From assembly GCA_028386065.3 (NCBI GenBank), contig JAKUCV010000288.1:67797-131796 (forward strand): a stretch of 64,000 nucleotides of DNA, read 5' to 3'. Source of the stretch: Turnera subulata (lineage: Eukaryota > Streptophyta > Magnoliopsida > Malpighiales > Passifloraceae). A model generated the notes under the pieces. It ran no database searches, was not told where the DNA came from, and was given only the letters and a program-made list of their open reading frames with translations. This document shows, one piece after another, positions 8,929 through 20,795 of the stretch; position 1 is the stretch's first letter, and the number at the start of each line of letters is the position of its first letter. A program made the translations under genes and the position numbers.

Positions 8929-9363
8929 AGGCACATTGTAATAAGCATATGAATTAGTGTGAGCGTGTAACATGTTTTTATTCAGATGTGTCTTTGTAAG
9001 ATATGTTATCAAGTATGATTGTAATATATGAACATCAATAAACTCTAGTTTGTTTGCATGATGAAATTGTCATGAACCGCAAATCATCAAAGTTAATAAT
9101 TTAGTAAGTTTAGAGTACTTACCTGCACATCGATGTTTTGATACTGAACATCGATGTTTCATGCTGCCGGTTGGGAATGATACTAGTTGAAGTCCACTCA
9201 ACATCGATGTTTGGAACCTAAACATCGATGTTTTTCTGTCTCGGCTTGCTTATTCCCAAGAATCAACTAGGAATTTGGATGCTTCCTTGATTATGTGCTT
9301 GGAGCATCCGCAATCAAGGTACTAAAGTACACTTGATGCCTTCAAGCACACCTGCAAAACAAA
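8929..9363. other. Element interior with four phased palindromes
   Basis: Non-coding interior between the endonuclease-like ORF and gag. CACATCGATGTT at 9126 (one mismatch) and perfect AACATCGATGTT at 9147, 9200 and 9221 are spaced 21, 53 and 21 bp, repeating the LTR spacing outside the LTR. Confidence 0.8.
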
Positions 9364-10670
9364 TCAATGGGTTTTTGGTACCCAAATCTTTTTGGGTCCT
9401 TGGTGGTTAGGAACATAATAGTGATGAGCCTTATCTTGTGCCCAATGTCTATGCCTAGTAAAACATACCGGGGCAATGTGACCTATCCTATTACAATAGT
9501 GACAAGTAACGTTAGGATTGTGCATTCTTCTAGGTTGGTTATAGGTACCATATTGCCTATGTTCATGCAATCTATCATACTTGTCTTCCCTAGGTATAAT
9601 CTTGTTTTCCCTAGGTTGAGCTATGTGTGTCCTAGGTTTAGTGTAATGAGATTTTCCATTCCTACCATTGTAGGCATACATTTTAGCATAATGAGATTTT
9701 CCACTACTTACATTTGATCTTGCATTTTGAGCATGTGACCTTCTATGATGAGTATATGATCTTGTGTCATGAGCATGTGATCTAGTATGAAGAATAGAAG
9801 ATGAAACACCATGTTTATGTGTCTTAGCATTGAGCACCACAGTTTTGACATCATTTGTCATATGAGATGCACCTAATCCTTCTTTTTGTGTTGGACTTCT
9901 TTGTTGTCCTAGGAGAAGATTAAGACTATCTCTACCATTTGTAAATTTCTCTAATGTTTTCTTCAAATCATCAATTTGATGCTTAAGAGATTCATTCTCT
10001 TTTCTCAATTCAACACAAGCACATACATTAGAAGAAATCTTCTCATTAAGTTCATTGCAAGACATACTAAGAGCATGCTTTTCCTTTTCAAGCTTATCAA
10101 TTTTACTTGATAACTCTTCCTTATCATGTGATAATAATTCTACATTATTTTCTAAGGTCTTGCTCTGTTTCTTTAAGTTCTTATTAACATTTGAGATAGA
10201 AATGAATTTACTATACAATTCACTAAATGCATCTTGCAGCTCTTCAAATGTATAGTCATACTTACCTCTTCCAGAGATTCTTCATTTGCCAAGCAACAGA
10301 GGTTGACAGTTTCATCTTGCTTGCTGTCGGTTTCCTCATAGATGACTCCCAGCATTTCCCACATCTCCTTGGCCGTTGCGCAGTGCGAGATCATTTGATA
10401 GTCATTCGGATTGACTACACCTTGGAGCATGTGTATTGCCTTGGAGTGGTTTTCGATTCTTTGGATGTCATCTTCGTTGTACCCTGCTTCCGTCCTTGTC
10501 GGAACTTGAACGTCATTCTTTATCGTTAGCCAAGCTGCAAAGTTATTGGCTTGGATGAAGATTCTCATCCTTTCCTTCCAATATGCGTAATTTGTCCCGT
10601 CAAAGAATGGTGCACGGGTAGTGGATTGTCCTTCAATGATTCCTGCATACAAATAATTTGAAAAAGCCAT
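9364..10670 (-). pseudogene. Sirevirus-like gag, internally deleted
   Basis: The N-terminal part (10670 to about 10265) starts MAFSNYLYAGIIEG and has the copia gag signature FFDGTNYAYWKERM, then EMWEML of the UBN2 region, but is cut short right after it. A frame change near 10265 leads into a second frame (to 9364) with a long coiled coil (LEKEKHALSMSCNELNEKIS region), a His/Arg/Ser-rich stretch with repeated SYTHH/SHAQN-like segments, and a zinc knuckle CHYCNRIGHIAPVC (CX2CX4HX4C). No protease follows. The frame change coincides with GAG/GTAAGT, a good splice donor, so a lost or retained intron is an alternative to simple decay. Gag would package the RNA, but this copy is probably not functional. 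Confidence 0.75.
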
Positions 10671-10711
10671 AGAAAATACCTCTCAAATGGTTAAGTTTTT
10701 CAGAGAGTTAG

Positions 10712-10723
10712 GCTCCGCTACCA
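10712..10723 (-). other. Primer binding site of Sirevirus-like element
   Basis: Minus strand TGGTAGCGGAGC, two bases inside the 5' LTR. It resembles the initiator-Met tRNA site TGGTATCAGAGC but differs at three positions. The same variant is seen in most other LTR elements of this window. Confidence 0.75.
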
Positions 10724-11298
10724 ATTGTTAGAACAATAGCCCTTCGCTAGAGGGGGGGTGAATAGCGATAATCGAATAAAAACGAAATAAGCAGGAATTA
10801 AATGCGGAATTGAAAGAATGAAGGACACAAGAAATTTATCCTGGTTCACACACACTCTACTAGTGTGGCTAATCCAGCCCTTCAAGTCTCACTTGAAGAT
10901 TTCACTATCTACGTTAAGCTTACGGGTGCTTAACAAACCGTTACAACCTAGGAATTCTAGTCACAAGAATCCTAAACCCTGAAAGTTCAAGTCACATGAA
11001 CTTCAGCTCTCTTGCTTGAAGATACCTCACTTCAAGACTTCTCACACAAGAAGATATACCCCTCTTCTTATGAATCTAACCAAGGGAACTAACCTCCCTC
11101 AAGGTGTATAACAACACAATAATCACTCAAACAAGAGGTCTCTCTCAAAGAGCAGATATGAGTGTACAAATGAAGCTCTAAAAGGCAACTCTCAATCCTC
11201 AAAGGATATTGGCTCAATTAGGATTTGTAATGTATGTATGAATGAATAGCATGAATGTAGAGAGTTGATTAGTTTTGAAACACAGCTAAAAATGCTCA

Positions 11299-11306
11299 AT
11301 TTATAG
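11299..11306 (-). promoter_or_regulatory. LTR TATA box (5' LTR, drives element transcription)
   Basis: The minus strand reads GCTATAAATTGAG. Transcription from here would run through the rest of the 5' LTR, the primer binding site (10712-10723) and into gag at 10670. Confidence 0.6.
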
Positions 11307-11399
11307 CTTTGAAAAGTTATAGAGCCGTTTTAAATCCACCCAAAAACAGCCTTAAACAAAACATAGTGGGTGCTGAAAAGTTGTCTGCTACAACGGCAG

Positions 11400-12072
11400 A
11401 ACATCGATGTTTTGCCTACAAACATCGATGTTTTAGCCAACAATTTTAAATTATTGTTCCAACGGCTAGTAGAACATCGATGTTGCATTTTAGAACATCG
11501 ATGTTTTCATACTCAACATCGATGTTCTTCAATTCAACATCGATGTTTTTTGGCTTCGCAAAAATATGATGAAAAAGGGTCTATGCCAGAACATCGATGT
11601 TGGAAAATGAAACATCGATGTTTTGTGCAACATCGATGTTTAATTGGCCAACATCGATGTTTTTTGGCTTCGGCAAAATTATATTTCAAAGACAATTTTT
11701 CATGAACATCGATGTTGGATTGTAAACATCGATGTTTTGACCAACGGTCACAAGAACATCGATGTTTTGTAGTCCAACATCGATGTTTTTCCGCTTCTGC
11801 CAATTTTTGTAAAAATGCTTGGAATCAAGAACATCGATGTTTATAACATAACATCGATGTTATTTTGGCTCGGCAAAAATCCTTTTAAAGTGACTGGAAA
11901 GAAACATCGATGTTTCAAATGGGAACATCGATGTTATGCCTAATTTTAAAAACAACGGTCACTAGAACATCGATGTTTGGGATTCCAACATCGATGTTAT
12001 TTGCCTACTGCCTATTTTGAAGAATTGTGCAAAGGCAGGAACATCGATGTTTAAGTTCACAACATCGATGTT
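11400..12072. repeat. Phased AACATCGATGTT palindrome array, 5' LTR copy
   Basis: Twenty-two perfect copies start at 11400, 11421, 11473, 11494, 11515, 11536, 11590, 11611, 11629, 11650, 11705, 11725, 11755, 11776, 11830, 11850, 11903, 11924, 11966, 11987, 12040 and 12061. The spacing pattern matches the other LTR except for one 53-bp interval (11987 to 12040) that is 21 bp there. The difference of 32 bp is three helical turns, so the phase is kept. Confidence 0.95.
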
Positions 12073-12376
12073 CTTGGCTCGGAAAACATTTATATGCATG
12101 GAAATATGTTATGTGATGCATGAGCAAATTTTATCTTATTTTGAGCTAATGTCCTAGAAGAGTTGAGTGTTATACCTTGTACAATTTATGAATCTAACTC
12201 TTCTTTTCTTGGCTCTTCTATCTTGTGCTCATTCACTTTGATCCTTTGCTCTTGAATGGTTTCTTTTGCTTGGGGATTGGTTTGACTTCATTTCTTTTTG
12301 CTTCTACTTTGTCATGATCTTGAATTGGTTTGTCAATTATCAAAACCTGCAATGAACCATGAGTTCTAACAAGAAC

Positions 12377-15300
12377 ATCGAGAAACCAAATTGCCAGGTC
12401 CCTTCCGAATCCCGACACACCCCACCTGCATAGGCCGGGCCAGGATTGCCTTTGCTTGCCCCATCAGTATTCAATTTCACCCAACCCGGTGAAGGAGCCA
12501 ACCAGCCAATAACACACCACTGGCGTATCGGTGTAGTACCCCGTGCAGATGTTGAAAGAATGGTTCTCTGGACCTCTTGAGAAAAACTATGGATGTCAGA
12601 AACAAAATAGTATCCAATACCACGTCTCCCAAATATCAATCCGTTACGCCAACCCTACAACTTCCACAATGTGACTCGAAAAACAATAGACCAGGAAAGA
12701 TCATCCGAACGTCCAAACACTCCAGTAAGGTTCCGTCTAATTCAATAGTGCAAGGATCCTATGGAGAAGGCAGTCCACTTGAAAGGTAACACCAACTTCC
12801 GCCAGACCCATTGTGCACGCCAACAACCACTTAAAACATGCAGTGTATTCTCCAAAACACCACTGCATGCATCACAACAAGGCGAAGCTGCAAAGCGACG
12901 CCGGAACCATTGATCATTCGTCATGAGACTTTCCCAAACGACCAGCCAAAGAAAAGAACATATCCGCTGAGACCCACTCCATTTCCAAACCAACTTCCAA
13001 ATAGAGTCCCTACCACCCCAACTATCTTTGGCCAATAACTCATAAGCAGATCGCGACGTAAATGCACCAGAACTAGAGACTCCCCAACACACCCTGTCAA
13101 CTTGATTCTGAATAGGAGGTAGTGTAGATGCTACCTTAAGGACGATCTCCTAGGGAAGAAGATCACTAAACATACTCTGATTCCATGCCCCCGACACTGT
13201 AATAAACCGAGTCAAAGGCCAACTAAGCTGGTCGGCTGCCATAGGGCCAAGAGCAAAGCAGATTAAGCTGGAATCACAACCCTCAACCCACCAATCACTC
13301 CAAAAACTAATTTTTCCTCCATCACCAACAACCCATCTAACACCCCTCTCCATCACCTCCCAAACCGACTTAATGGCCCGCCAAATCGAAGACCCAGTCG
13401 TTTTGTTACGTAAAAAAACACAACTCCCCTGAACATGAAAATACTTCGCCACCAAAATTAAAACCCAGAGATGGTCATCAAGACTAATAATAGCCCAAGC
13501 AAGCTTCATAATATGGGCATCATTGAACCAATGGAGATGTTTCAAGCCCACATCCCCTCGATTCTTAGGCTGACAAAGATTATCCCATTTAACTAAATGA
13601 GAGTGCTTTGTATCCACAGTATCGCCAAAAATAAAGTTGCGACATAACTGTTCAATCTCCAGGCAGACCCCCTTAGGCAACTTAGCCGACTGCATCTTGT
13701 AGACAGGAGGAGCACTAAGAACCGACTGACATAAAGTAATACGACTGGCCAAAGAGAGTTGCTCCACCTTCCAACCCGCCAAATATTCTCGCACAGAATC
13801 AAGAATGCCAGCATATGTATTCTTAGAAATGCGTCCAGCATATAATGGCACCCTAAGACAAATCCCAAGATCATCAGAACGTTGGAAGACGCTAAGAGTA
13901 CCAATCTGTGACTGAAGATCACTAGGCACATTGCGAGAGAAAAAAATTCTCGTTTAGGCTGGTTCACCCGCTGTCCAGAGTACTTACAAAAAACATCGAG
14001 GCACTTTTGACTAACCGTAAGCTGCTCTACCGAAGCTTCAGTAAATAATAACATGTCATCAACAAAAAGGAGATGAGAGACTGCAGGACCACCATAGCAA
14101 ACACATAAGGGTTTCCAACTACCGTCACTAATAGCCTGCAAAACCAAATGCGAGAAGCGCTCCAAGCAAAGTACAAAGAGATAGTAGATGCCAACACTAA
14201 TGTCGCCCGAAAAGATACCCTTTACAAAATGATGAACATCCCGATGCACAACCTCCCATTGATTCTGATAATAATAACCTTGAAAGCCGTCCAGGTTGGG
14301 TGCTTTAAAAGCACCCATCTGGAATATAGCTTGCTTAACCTCATCCACAGACACCGAAGCAGCCAAAGCTTGCAACTGCACTTGCGACAGAACCAGAAAC
14401 CGGCCCGTCAATGGGAATCCCCTGGTCAAAGTAGGATCACGTGTAAATAAAGAGGCATAAAACTGAACCACAAGACGCTGAACCTCAGTCGGCTCCCAAA
14501 TCCACTCACCAGCAGCATTTTTCAAACCATGAATCCTATTTCTTCGGCGACGAATCATAGTGGAGGAATGGAAAAATTTGGCGTTTCGATCCCCATGCTG
14601 AAGCCAGTTCACTCTTGATTTTTGAAACCAAAAAATCTCCTCTTGATGAAGAATATCATTATACTCCCTTTCAAGATCCTTCTCCAAATTGAAGAGGAAA
14701 TGATTCCAAGAAATACTCGGAGCCCGTTGCACACCAGCAAGCCGGGAAAGGACCTTTCTTTTACGCTTGAAAATGTTTCCTTATACGTCTACATTCCAAG
14801 ACCGAAGTTTCTGAGCCGAAGAAGAGAGATTTTTCGGCAACCCCGCAGACGAACCCCAAGCTCTCCTAACCACATCAACATAACTCGCATGGGTCACCCA
14901 TGCATATTCAAAACGAAATGGTTTAGCCCCACCAACAGGAATAAACAGCATTGGGAAAAAGAAAAGGATGATGATCCCACTTAACTCTGGCCAAGTGACG
15001 TACCGAGGCAACAGGGAATAAATGAAGCCAATCAGTCGTCGCTAAAGCACGGTCAAGTCTCTCAAAAATCCTTTCATTACGATGAGCAGGACCCCTCCAA
15101 GTAAACTTCAACCCCGTAAAACCCAAATCCACAAGCCTGCATTGATTGATCCAATCCCGAAACTTTGCACACCGGATAGGATCCACAGCCACACCACCCT
15201 GTTTTTTGGTAACATCCAAGATTTCATTAAAATCGCCTAAGAGCACCCATGGTAACCTCACAGTGGCAGAAAAAGCTAACAACTCAGCAAAGGTAGCTTG

Positions 15301-15644
15301 TTTGTCCGTAAATCTGGATTCACATACACAACCGTACACAACCAGCACTCCCTAGAAGTTGAAGAAACCCGAAGATGTATGAAACCCCTGCCACTACCAG
15401 CAACCAGAATAGTGTCACCACCCTCACGCCACATCACCGACAACCCACCAGAGAAACCCACAGCTTCTACCCAAAAATTATGAGTAAAACCCCAGGATTC
15501 AGTGATAGTCTGTGCTCTGTCCCCACTAACTCGTGGCTCGGCCACAACTAACATCTGAATATGATGCATGCGCACCAAATCCCTCACAACATTTTTAATA
15601 CGGGTACTAGAAGCACCCCACACATTCCAATATAGAGTCCGCAT
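12377..15644 (-). pseudogene. LINE ORF2: endonuclease, defective RT, zf-RVT, RNase H (N-half)
   Basis: ORF2 begins at 15644 with MRTLYWNVWG, the usual start of the plant L1 endonuclease. LGDFNEI, LVDLGFTG, FTWRGP and ERLDRAL follow across two frames to 14923. The RT region (13593-14732) shows the NWLQHGDRNAKFFH block, KAPNLDGFQG and the catalytic-type FVDDMLLF. Between GDISVG and YLFVLCLERFSH about 140 residues are missing, including the first catalytic Asp. The next parts are the thumb-like region (13150-13929), a zf-RVT domain (12742-13092) and the first half of RNase H (LNTDGASKGNPGPA, about 12460). Multiple frameshifts make it a pseudogene. It is continued at 5416-5794 beyond the copia insertion. 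Confidence 0.8.
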
Positions 15645-15693
15645 TAAAGTAATATGGAAATAAAAGATTGACGAACTCCAATTGGAGGAAACA

Positions 15694-16854
15694 TTAATGA
15701 GACATAGGATGGGGTAATTCGGGAAACCCAGAATTATCCCCACCAGAATTAGCGTTCGGATCAGGAGCAGTCTGTACCAACATCTGTGTAGAATCCGAGA
15801 CCTCAACCGCAGAAACCTGCATGGCATCAGCTCCTCCACCATCAGGCAGTTCTGGAGGGGAATCGACCTGAACCGGTAACTCCAAGAGCACCCTCTTCTC
15901 CCCACCATCCATAACAGGCCCAATCAACGGCACCTCACCAGTGTTAGAAACTTCCAAGCGAGACCTTTCCACTACAGATAAAGGAGCATCAATAGCCGAC
16001 AAAGAAGTAGAACCAACAAGAAGAGTCGAAGAGGAGGGAGCAGCAACATTCTTAGCCAAAGCTGGGAGATTCAATGGAAGTGAAACACGGGGGATATAAG
16101 ACTGCACTCCAGCAGATCCTGAAACCTTTGACAAAAAAACCACTGGAGCCATAAGGGCTTTGAGTTTATTTGATACTTGGGGAGTAGAAGATGGGACAAT
16201 AGGTGGTCTTGGCACTATAGGAGCGGGTGAACGAGTTGAATCAGAAACCCCATTAGTTTCCTCTTCCACGACCGGAAGCTCACTCAACAAAGCAAAACGG
16301 GAGCCCGAGGCAGCACCCTGCAAACCTGTACCCTTCCCAACACTCGGTTGTGGCATTCCCTTAGGGCGACCTCTTCGTTTCTTTTGTGCAATCATCCAAG
16401 GGCCATGGTTCGCGGATAACTCAGGTCGATCATCCACCTCAGCACTCGGGCCACTAGGAGGTGTGGGTCTAGCCTGCTAATCCTCCATAGGAGTAGAATC
16501 ATTAGAGGCTGGATTTATGTGACAGTTATCAATATTATGCCCAAAGTAACCGCACATAAAGCAATTATTGCTCAACCCCTCATAGACAAGGCGCCATACC
16601 CGACAATGCATATGAAACTTCGACACTAACGGCTTCGTCAGGTCTAGTTCAACACAGACCCTCGCATACTTCACCCTTGTAGCACGAAGAGTGACTTCAT
16701 CAACCTTAATTGGACCCCACCCGTTTTGCAACCCTCATTAGGATGGTATGGTCATAGTACTCACGATATAGTTTCTGAATTTGCACCCACACCACCGCCC
16801 TATCAATGGTGGCCTCATCAGGATCGAACCTGGGCTGCCATTTACGGACAGTTA
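15694..16854 (-). pseudogene. LINE ORF1, C-terminal part with zinc knuckle
   Basis: From 16854 the minus strand continues a DUF4283-like domain (VRKWQPRFDPDEATIDRAVV, then VWVQI). After a frameshift near 16735 it reaches ARVCVELDLTKPL and a CX2CX4HX4C knuckle, CFMCGYFGHNIDNC, at about 16510-16555. A stop at 16477 is followed by a long Pro/Ser-rich tail with GPWMIAQKKRRGRPKG (15694-16437), typical of ORF1 in this LINE type. ORF1 proteins bind the LINE RNA. The upstream half is at 19660-20219 beyond the solo LTR. Confidence 0.75.
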
Positions 16855-19654
16855 TGAAGCGCCCCGACCCCGTATTTACCGTACCGGGTAAACACGTGCC
16901 AGAACTGTTCTTACTACAGTAGCAGACAGTACATACAATATAAAGTACAGTACATCGCAATCCCAAATACAACATCCGTCACCCGATCCCGGGGATCATT
17001 ATTCAAGCCACAACAGCAGTAGCAGAAAACATATGATACAGTAACACATAAAATACAACAACATATAATAATCAGCAGTGGAATTCTTAGAATGAGATGC
17101 AGCGGAGGTATGGATCCGGAGTCTGGTGGAGCAGAAACAGCAGCTGGCCGAACCACGTACCTGTACTACGAGCAACTCATCCTACGGGATGAAACCCCGC
17201 AGGCGAGGGGTGAGTCCGAAGTGCTCACCGACGAAGGATAAACAGTAATATGCAGGAAAACACAATACTTTCAAAGTAAAATACAAGCAAAGACAGAACA
17301 GTGAATCAACCAGAACTTAACTGAGCCAAGACCAAAAGAAAGATTATTATTATTACCAATTTTATCTTCCGGGGCCCTGTCACTGGACAAGCTAGGGTCG
17401 TACCTGGTCATTAACATGTTACGGGTGCTAGATCAATCCAAGAGAGCCCAGGGATCGACATCCCAAAAATATAGATCCCAGGGAAAGACATCCCAAAAAT
17501 ATAATCACGGGATAGACATCCCAAGCATAGACATGCTTATCACGAGTAACCTAGATCATAGCCACCTCAAAACAGTCTCTAACCATCTAGTCATACCACT
17601 ACTTCCCAAGTGACAATACAGTCGTCAACACAACTTCCAATTATCCAATTATCTCATTATATCAGTTTATCCAATCAATTATTCAACAGCAACAACAATA
17701 ACACCACAATCAAACTCAATTGGCTCAGCAGTTCAATCAAACAACAATTATCAAAGAAACAAACACAGTATTATGTGCGACATATCAAAGGTTATCCATC
17801 CTCACCTTAGCCGATTTCCCTACCCCTGAAAGTCTTCGAAGTGTCCCGGCTCTGGTTCCTCCGGGATACTGCTTGTTATCAGCTCCTATATAGCAAATAA
17901 TAGCATATACTCACATAAGATGCACATAAATGCAAATGATGCTATACCGTAAAAATAAAACCTAAACTGGTTCGTTTACGTCCCGGTGAAACCCCGTTAT
18001 CATCAACATTCACCTTTTTAAACAGGTGTCAAAATAAACTTCCTGGATATTATTCTGGTATAATACTTTGATAATACCATTTTCATATTTATTTTCCTCA
18101 AAATATTTATTTTCCATATACCATATATTCTTTTCCAAAATATCCATAGTACGTATAAATTATCATAACGCAGTAATAACAATTTTTTTTAGGAATAAAG
18201 TGTTTTTTCATCCTTGTATTAGACCTCAAAGTTGGAAGTCATCCTTCTATTAAATTTTGACTTGTTTTCATCCCTCTGTTTGTGAATTTTGTCTTATTTA
18301 CATCCCTGTGTTCGTCTTTTTGGCCTATTTAGAGGGATGAAAATAAGCCAAAACCCATGAGCAGAGGGATGAAAACAGACCAAAATTAATATACGGATGA
18401 CTTTCAACTTTACGGTCTAACACAAGGATGAAAAAAGGCTTTAATCCATTTTTTTTATAAGTCATACTATAATTCTTCCTTAGTTTTCGAAAATATTAAT
18501 AGTGTCAAATAATCATATAGCATATGTATATATATACTTTCAATAAAACATCGCGAAAAGTATATAATTTACTGTGTATATTTTCCCTTTTTATTTATTA
18601 TTATAATTATTTTTTTCCATAGATGCAATTATTTTCTACATCATATATTTGATCAGAATAATTCTTCTAGAAACTAGTTATATTTCTCTGTTTAATATTT
18701 TCTTAATATATATCCTTAGAGGCATTTACTGTAATCATGTTATAATTACCTTAATTTCTTGAAAAAACTATATCAAGTAGTTACTTCTTTTATTTTCACC
18801 AAATATAACCATACACTATATTTTTTAATATTTCCAGAAAAATTATAATCTGTAATATGTATACTTTTATATTTCCAGAATTATATATACACATTTATTC
18901 TCTTCTTTTTTTTAATTAACCGGACTGGGCCAAGTAGTGCAAGCCCAGCCTAGTGCTTAACCCATAACAGCCCAAGTGCATAGGTCCAGGACATCTAAAC
19001 CAGGCGCGACCCAGCCCATGGTCAGACCCACGCGGATCCGGGTCGTCCCATTTCGCAAACGGGTCAAGCCCATTATATACGGGTCGCTCACATTGATGGG
19101 CTTCGACGGTGGCGACACGCGAGGAGACACGGGCGGCGACAAAGGGCGACGGCTGGTGGTGTACGCGGCGTGCAGGTGGATGGCAGAAGGCGCGACTGCA
19201 GGTGGTGGTTTTGCAGGGAGAAGTTGGCAGAAGAGTAGAAATGCTGTAGGTGCACTGGAACTGATGAAGACTCGGGGAAAAGAAAGGAAAAAGTTTTTCA
19301 CAGGTTACACAGGAAAGTCACGGACATCACAGGAAAGAGGCGGCTGCGTGACTCAATCATGCAGTCGTGTACCGTCCGGACCAGAAAATATCTATTATAC
19401 CCACTTGACTTTATTTTTGGTCCGTTAATTCGAGGTTAAACCTGACTTTTCTTAAGATTCCTGGACCCCAAAAATAGCAACTCTGGTCCAAAAAATCCGC
19501 AGAAAAATCGGGAACGTGGGGTAAGGGTTGGTTTCAGAATCCAATGCATAATTTACCCTGAAATAATTACCCAAGATTAATTCCATAAGGTAAATTACTG
19601 TACAAAGTTTTTTACAGTCCCGGTAAAAACATAAATTTTACCCGGGCTGTTACA
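16855..19654 (-). mobile_element. Ty3/gypsy solo LTR (2.8 kb) in LINE ORF1
   Basis: A 2,800-bp sequence with TG...CA ends (minus TGTAACAGCCCGGG...GGGGCGCTTCA), flanked by a perfect 5-bp duplication AGTTA (16850-16854, 19655-19659). It has no pol. Its right 880 bp match 22225-23098, which sits directly after a gypsy pol and polypurine tract and so is that family's 3' LTR. It is therefore a solo LTR left by LTR-LTR recombination. It holds a MITE at 18192-18447. Confidence 0.9.
18192..18447. mobile_element. 256-bp foldback MITE, MULE-like
   Basis: The two arms (about 18192-18300 and 18340-18447) are imperfect inverted repeats of about 105 bp: the left end reads GGAATAAAGTGTTTTTTCATC and the right end read backwards gives GGATTAAAGCCTTTTTTCATC. 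Flanks ATTTTTTTTA occur at 18182-18191 and 18448-18457, a 10-bp (or 9-bp) duplication as made by Mutator-like transposases. There is no ORF. A low-complexity target makes the exact duplication length uncertain. Confidence 0.75.
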
Positions 19655-19659
19655 AGTTA

Positions 19660-20219
19660 GAACATGGTCGGCGACAATCCAGGGGCCATCATACAATACC
19701 CGTCCATAATCATGATCATTGTTGAACTGGAGGAGGTAGAAGTCATTCCCCATGTCAGTCATGATGATTTCACCCTTCGGACGCCACTGGTTCATTAAGG
19801 TTCGATGTAAAAAAACGATACCCTACCCGTTTGCCCAACAGTTTGATAATCAAAGTATTCTGCCACCGTCGATAAATCCTCTTCTTATCATTGGACGTTA
19901 AACCAACAGTAGGGAAAAAATGGTCATCGTCATCCTCGTCCTCCGGATGCGATTCCTCCGACAGATACCCTTTAAGAACCTCTTGTAAACCGTCAGACAT
20001 ATCAACATCAGCCGACCGACCCCCCAACATCGCCCGATAAGAAGTCTTCCCACGTGGTTGATCTGGAAACAGAGGGCCCTCCGGAACCACCATAGGAATC
20101 GTGGTCTCCAAATTGTTCTCCGACCTCTTGACCTTCTTATTATTCCTTTCCTGTTGATCAGTTTCCTCCTGAGATGCCTCAGGATTCGCCGTCACGGCGT
20201 GGCCAGCGGCCGCCGCCAT
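19660..20219 (-). pseudogene. LINE ORF1, N-terminal part
   Basis: Starts at 20219 with MAAAAGHAV, followed by a charged low-complexity linker, an acidic run (EDEDDDDHFFP, about 19915) and the first DUF4283-like blocks (NTLIIKLLGKRVGY). After a one-base shift near 19790, MNQWRPKGEI, NDFYLLQF and DGPWIVADH follow. The frame breaks at the solo LTR insertion (19654) and resumes at 16854. Confidence 0.75.
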
Positions 20220-20410
20220 TTAGTCAGCGTAGTGGCGAAACCCAAAGTTTCGTGCCTCCAAAGTTTTCGAACCCTAGATTTTTGAACAAGTTTCTCGAGA
20301 GTAATTACTACGTTAGCAGCAAAGTTGCTTCCCCTCTGTTCCACTCAGCAGCTTTGGTGCTTCAGCCTGCTGCCATTTTCCGCCAATACTTTGTTCAGGA
20401 TGGAGACCGT

Positions 20411-20795
20411 ACTCCACTCATTATACTTCATTCATTCTTCATTTTTTTCCTTCTTTTTTTTCTCATGAGATTTTAAATATCTATTCACAGTACAAACTTG
20501 TTGTGGTTGCATTCTCTAGCCTCATTTTCCAAATGATTCCTTTCTAATTAACCAATTAAATGAATTTTTAATAAAAACAATTAAAAAACATTCACATTTT
20601 TATCAGAAAACAAAAATATTTTGATTCGAATTATAATTAAATTAAAATTGAAAATAGGTCTATTGAATCGTTGTAGCTTTTTTCGTTGATTTAGTGATTT
20701 CTTTTTTTTTTTTTTCTAAACACCCCTATTTGACCTTTAGAATCTCATAGGTCAACTTACATTCATTCTTTGAAATATTTTATTTGCTGAGTTTA
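20411..20795. repeat. Dispersed repeat copy 2 (pairs with 3891-4306)
   Basis: Begins exactly at the LINE 5' end with ACTCCACTCATTATAC and follows 3891-4306 with small differences until about GAAATATTTTATT. It is the right-hand flank of the LINE. Confidence 0.6.

Larger units (their letters stand above)
5795..12371 (-). mobile_element. Sirevirus-like copia element, non-autonomous
   Basis: A complete LTR element of 6,577 bp on the minus strand. The LTRs are 5795-7402 and 10726-12371 (TGTTAGAAC...GTTCTAACA), with a perfect AGAAC target duplication (5790-5794 and 12372-12376). The primer binding site TGGTAGCGGAGC is at 10712-10723 (minus). Gag remains are at 9364-10670, and several AGGGGGAA polypurine tracts lie before the 3' LTR (7403-7640). 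A long gag with a coiled coil, multiple polypurine tracts and a palindrome-rich LTR control region are features described for Sireviruses. Protease, integrase, RT and RNase H are all missing. In their place is a plus-strand endonuclease-like ORF (8131-8928). It must have been moved by proteins from a related element. Confidence 0.85.
10726..12371 (-). repeat. 5' LTR of Sirevirus-like element
   Basis: 1,646 bp. It contains 22 perfect AACATCGATGTT palindromes (11400-12072) upstream of a TATA box at 11299-11306 on the minus strand, so the array lies in U3 where it could act on the element's promoter. It ends next to the primer binding site at 10712-10723. Confidence 0.9.
5360..20410 (-). mobile_element. 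L1-type LINE, split by two nested insertions
   Basis: A non-LTR retrotransposon on the minus strand, with ORF1 (DUF4283-like domain and zinc knuckle) starting at 20219 and ORF2 (endonuclease, RT remains, zf-RVT, RNase H) starting at 15644 and ending at 5416. An A-rich tail lies at 5360-5374 (minus A9 then CAAGGTT). Subtracting the copia insertion (5795-12371 plus 5 bp) and the gypsy solo LTR (16855-19654 plus 5 bp) leaves about 5.66 kb, near full length for a plant L1. A candidate 10-bp target duplication, ACTCCACTCA, occurs at 5350-5359 and 20411-20420. ORF2 has lost the central RT region, so the copy is inactive. Confidence 0.85.

Noticed and set aside
8353..9012. 219-residue minus-strand ORF over the endonuclease-like ORF
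   Set aside because: The plus-strand frame carries the recognisable endonuclease blocks. The minus ORF has none.
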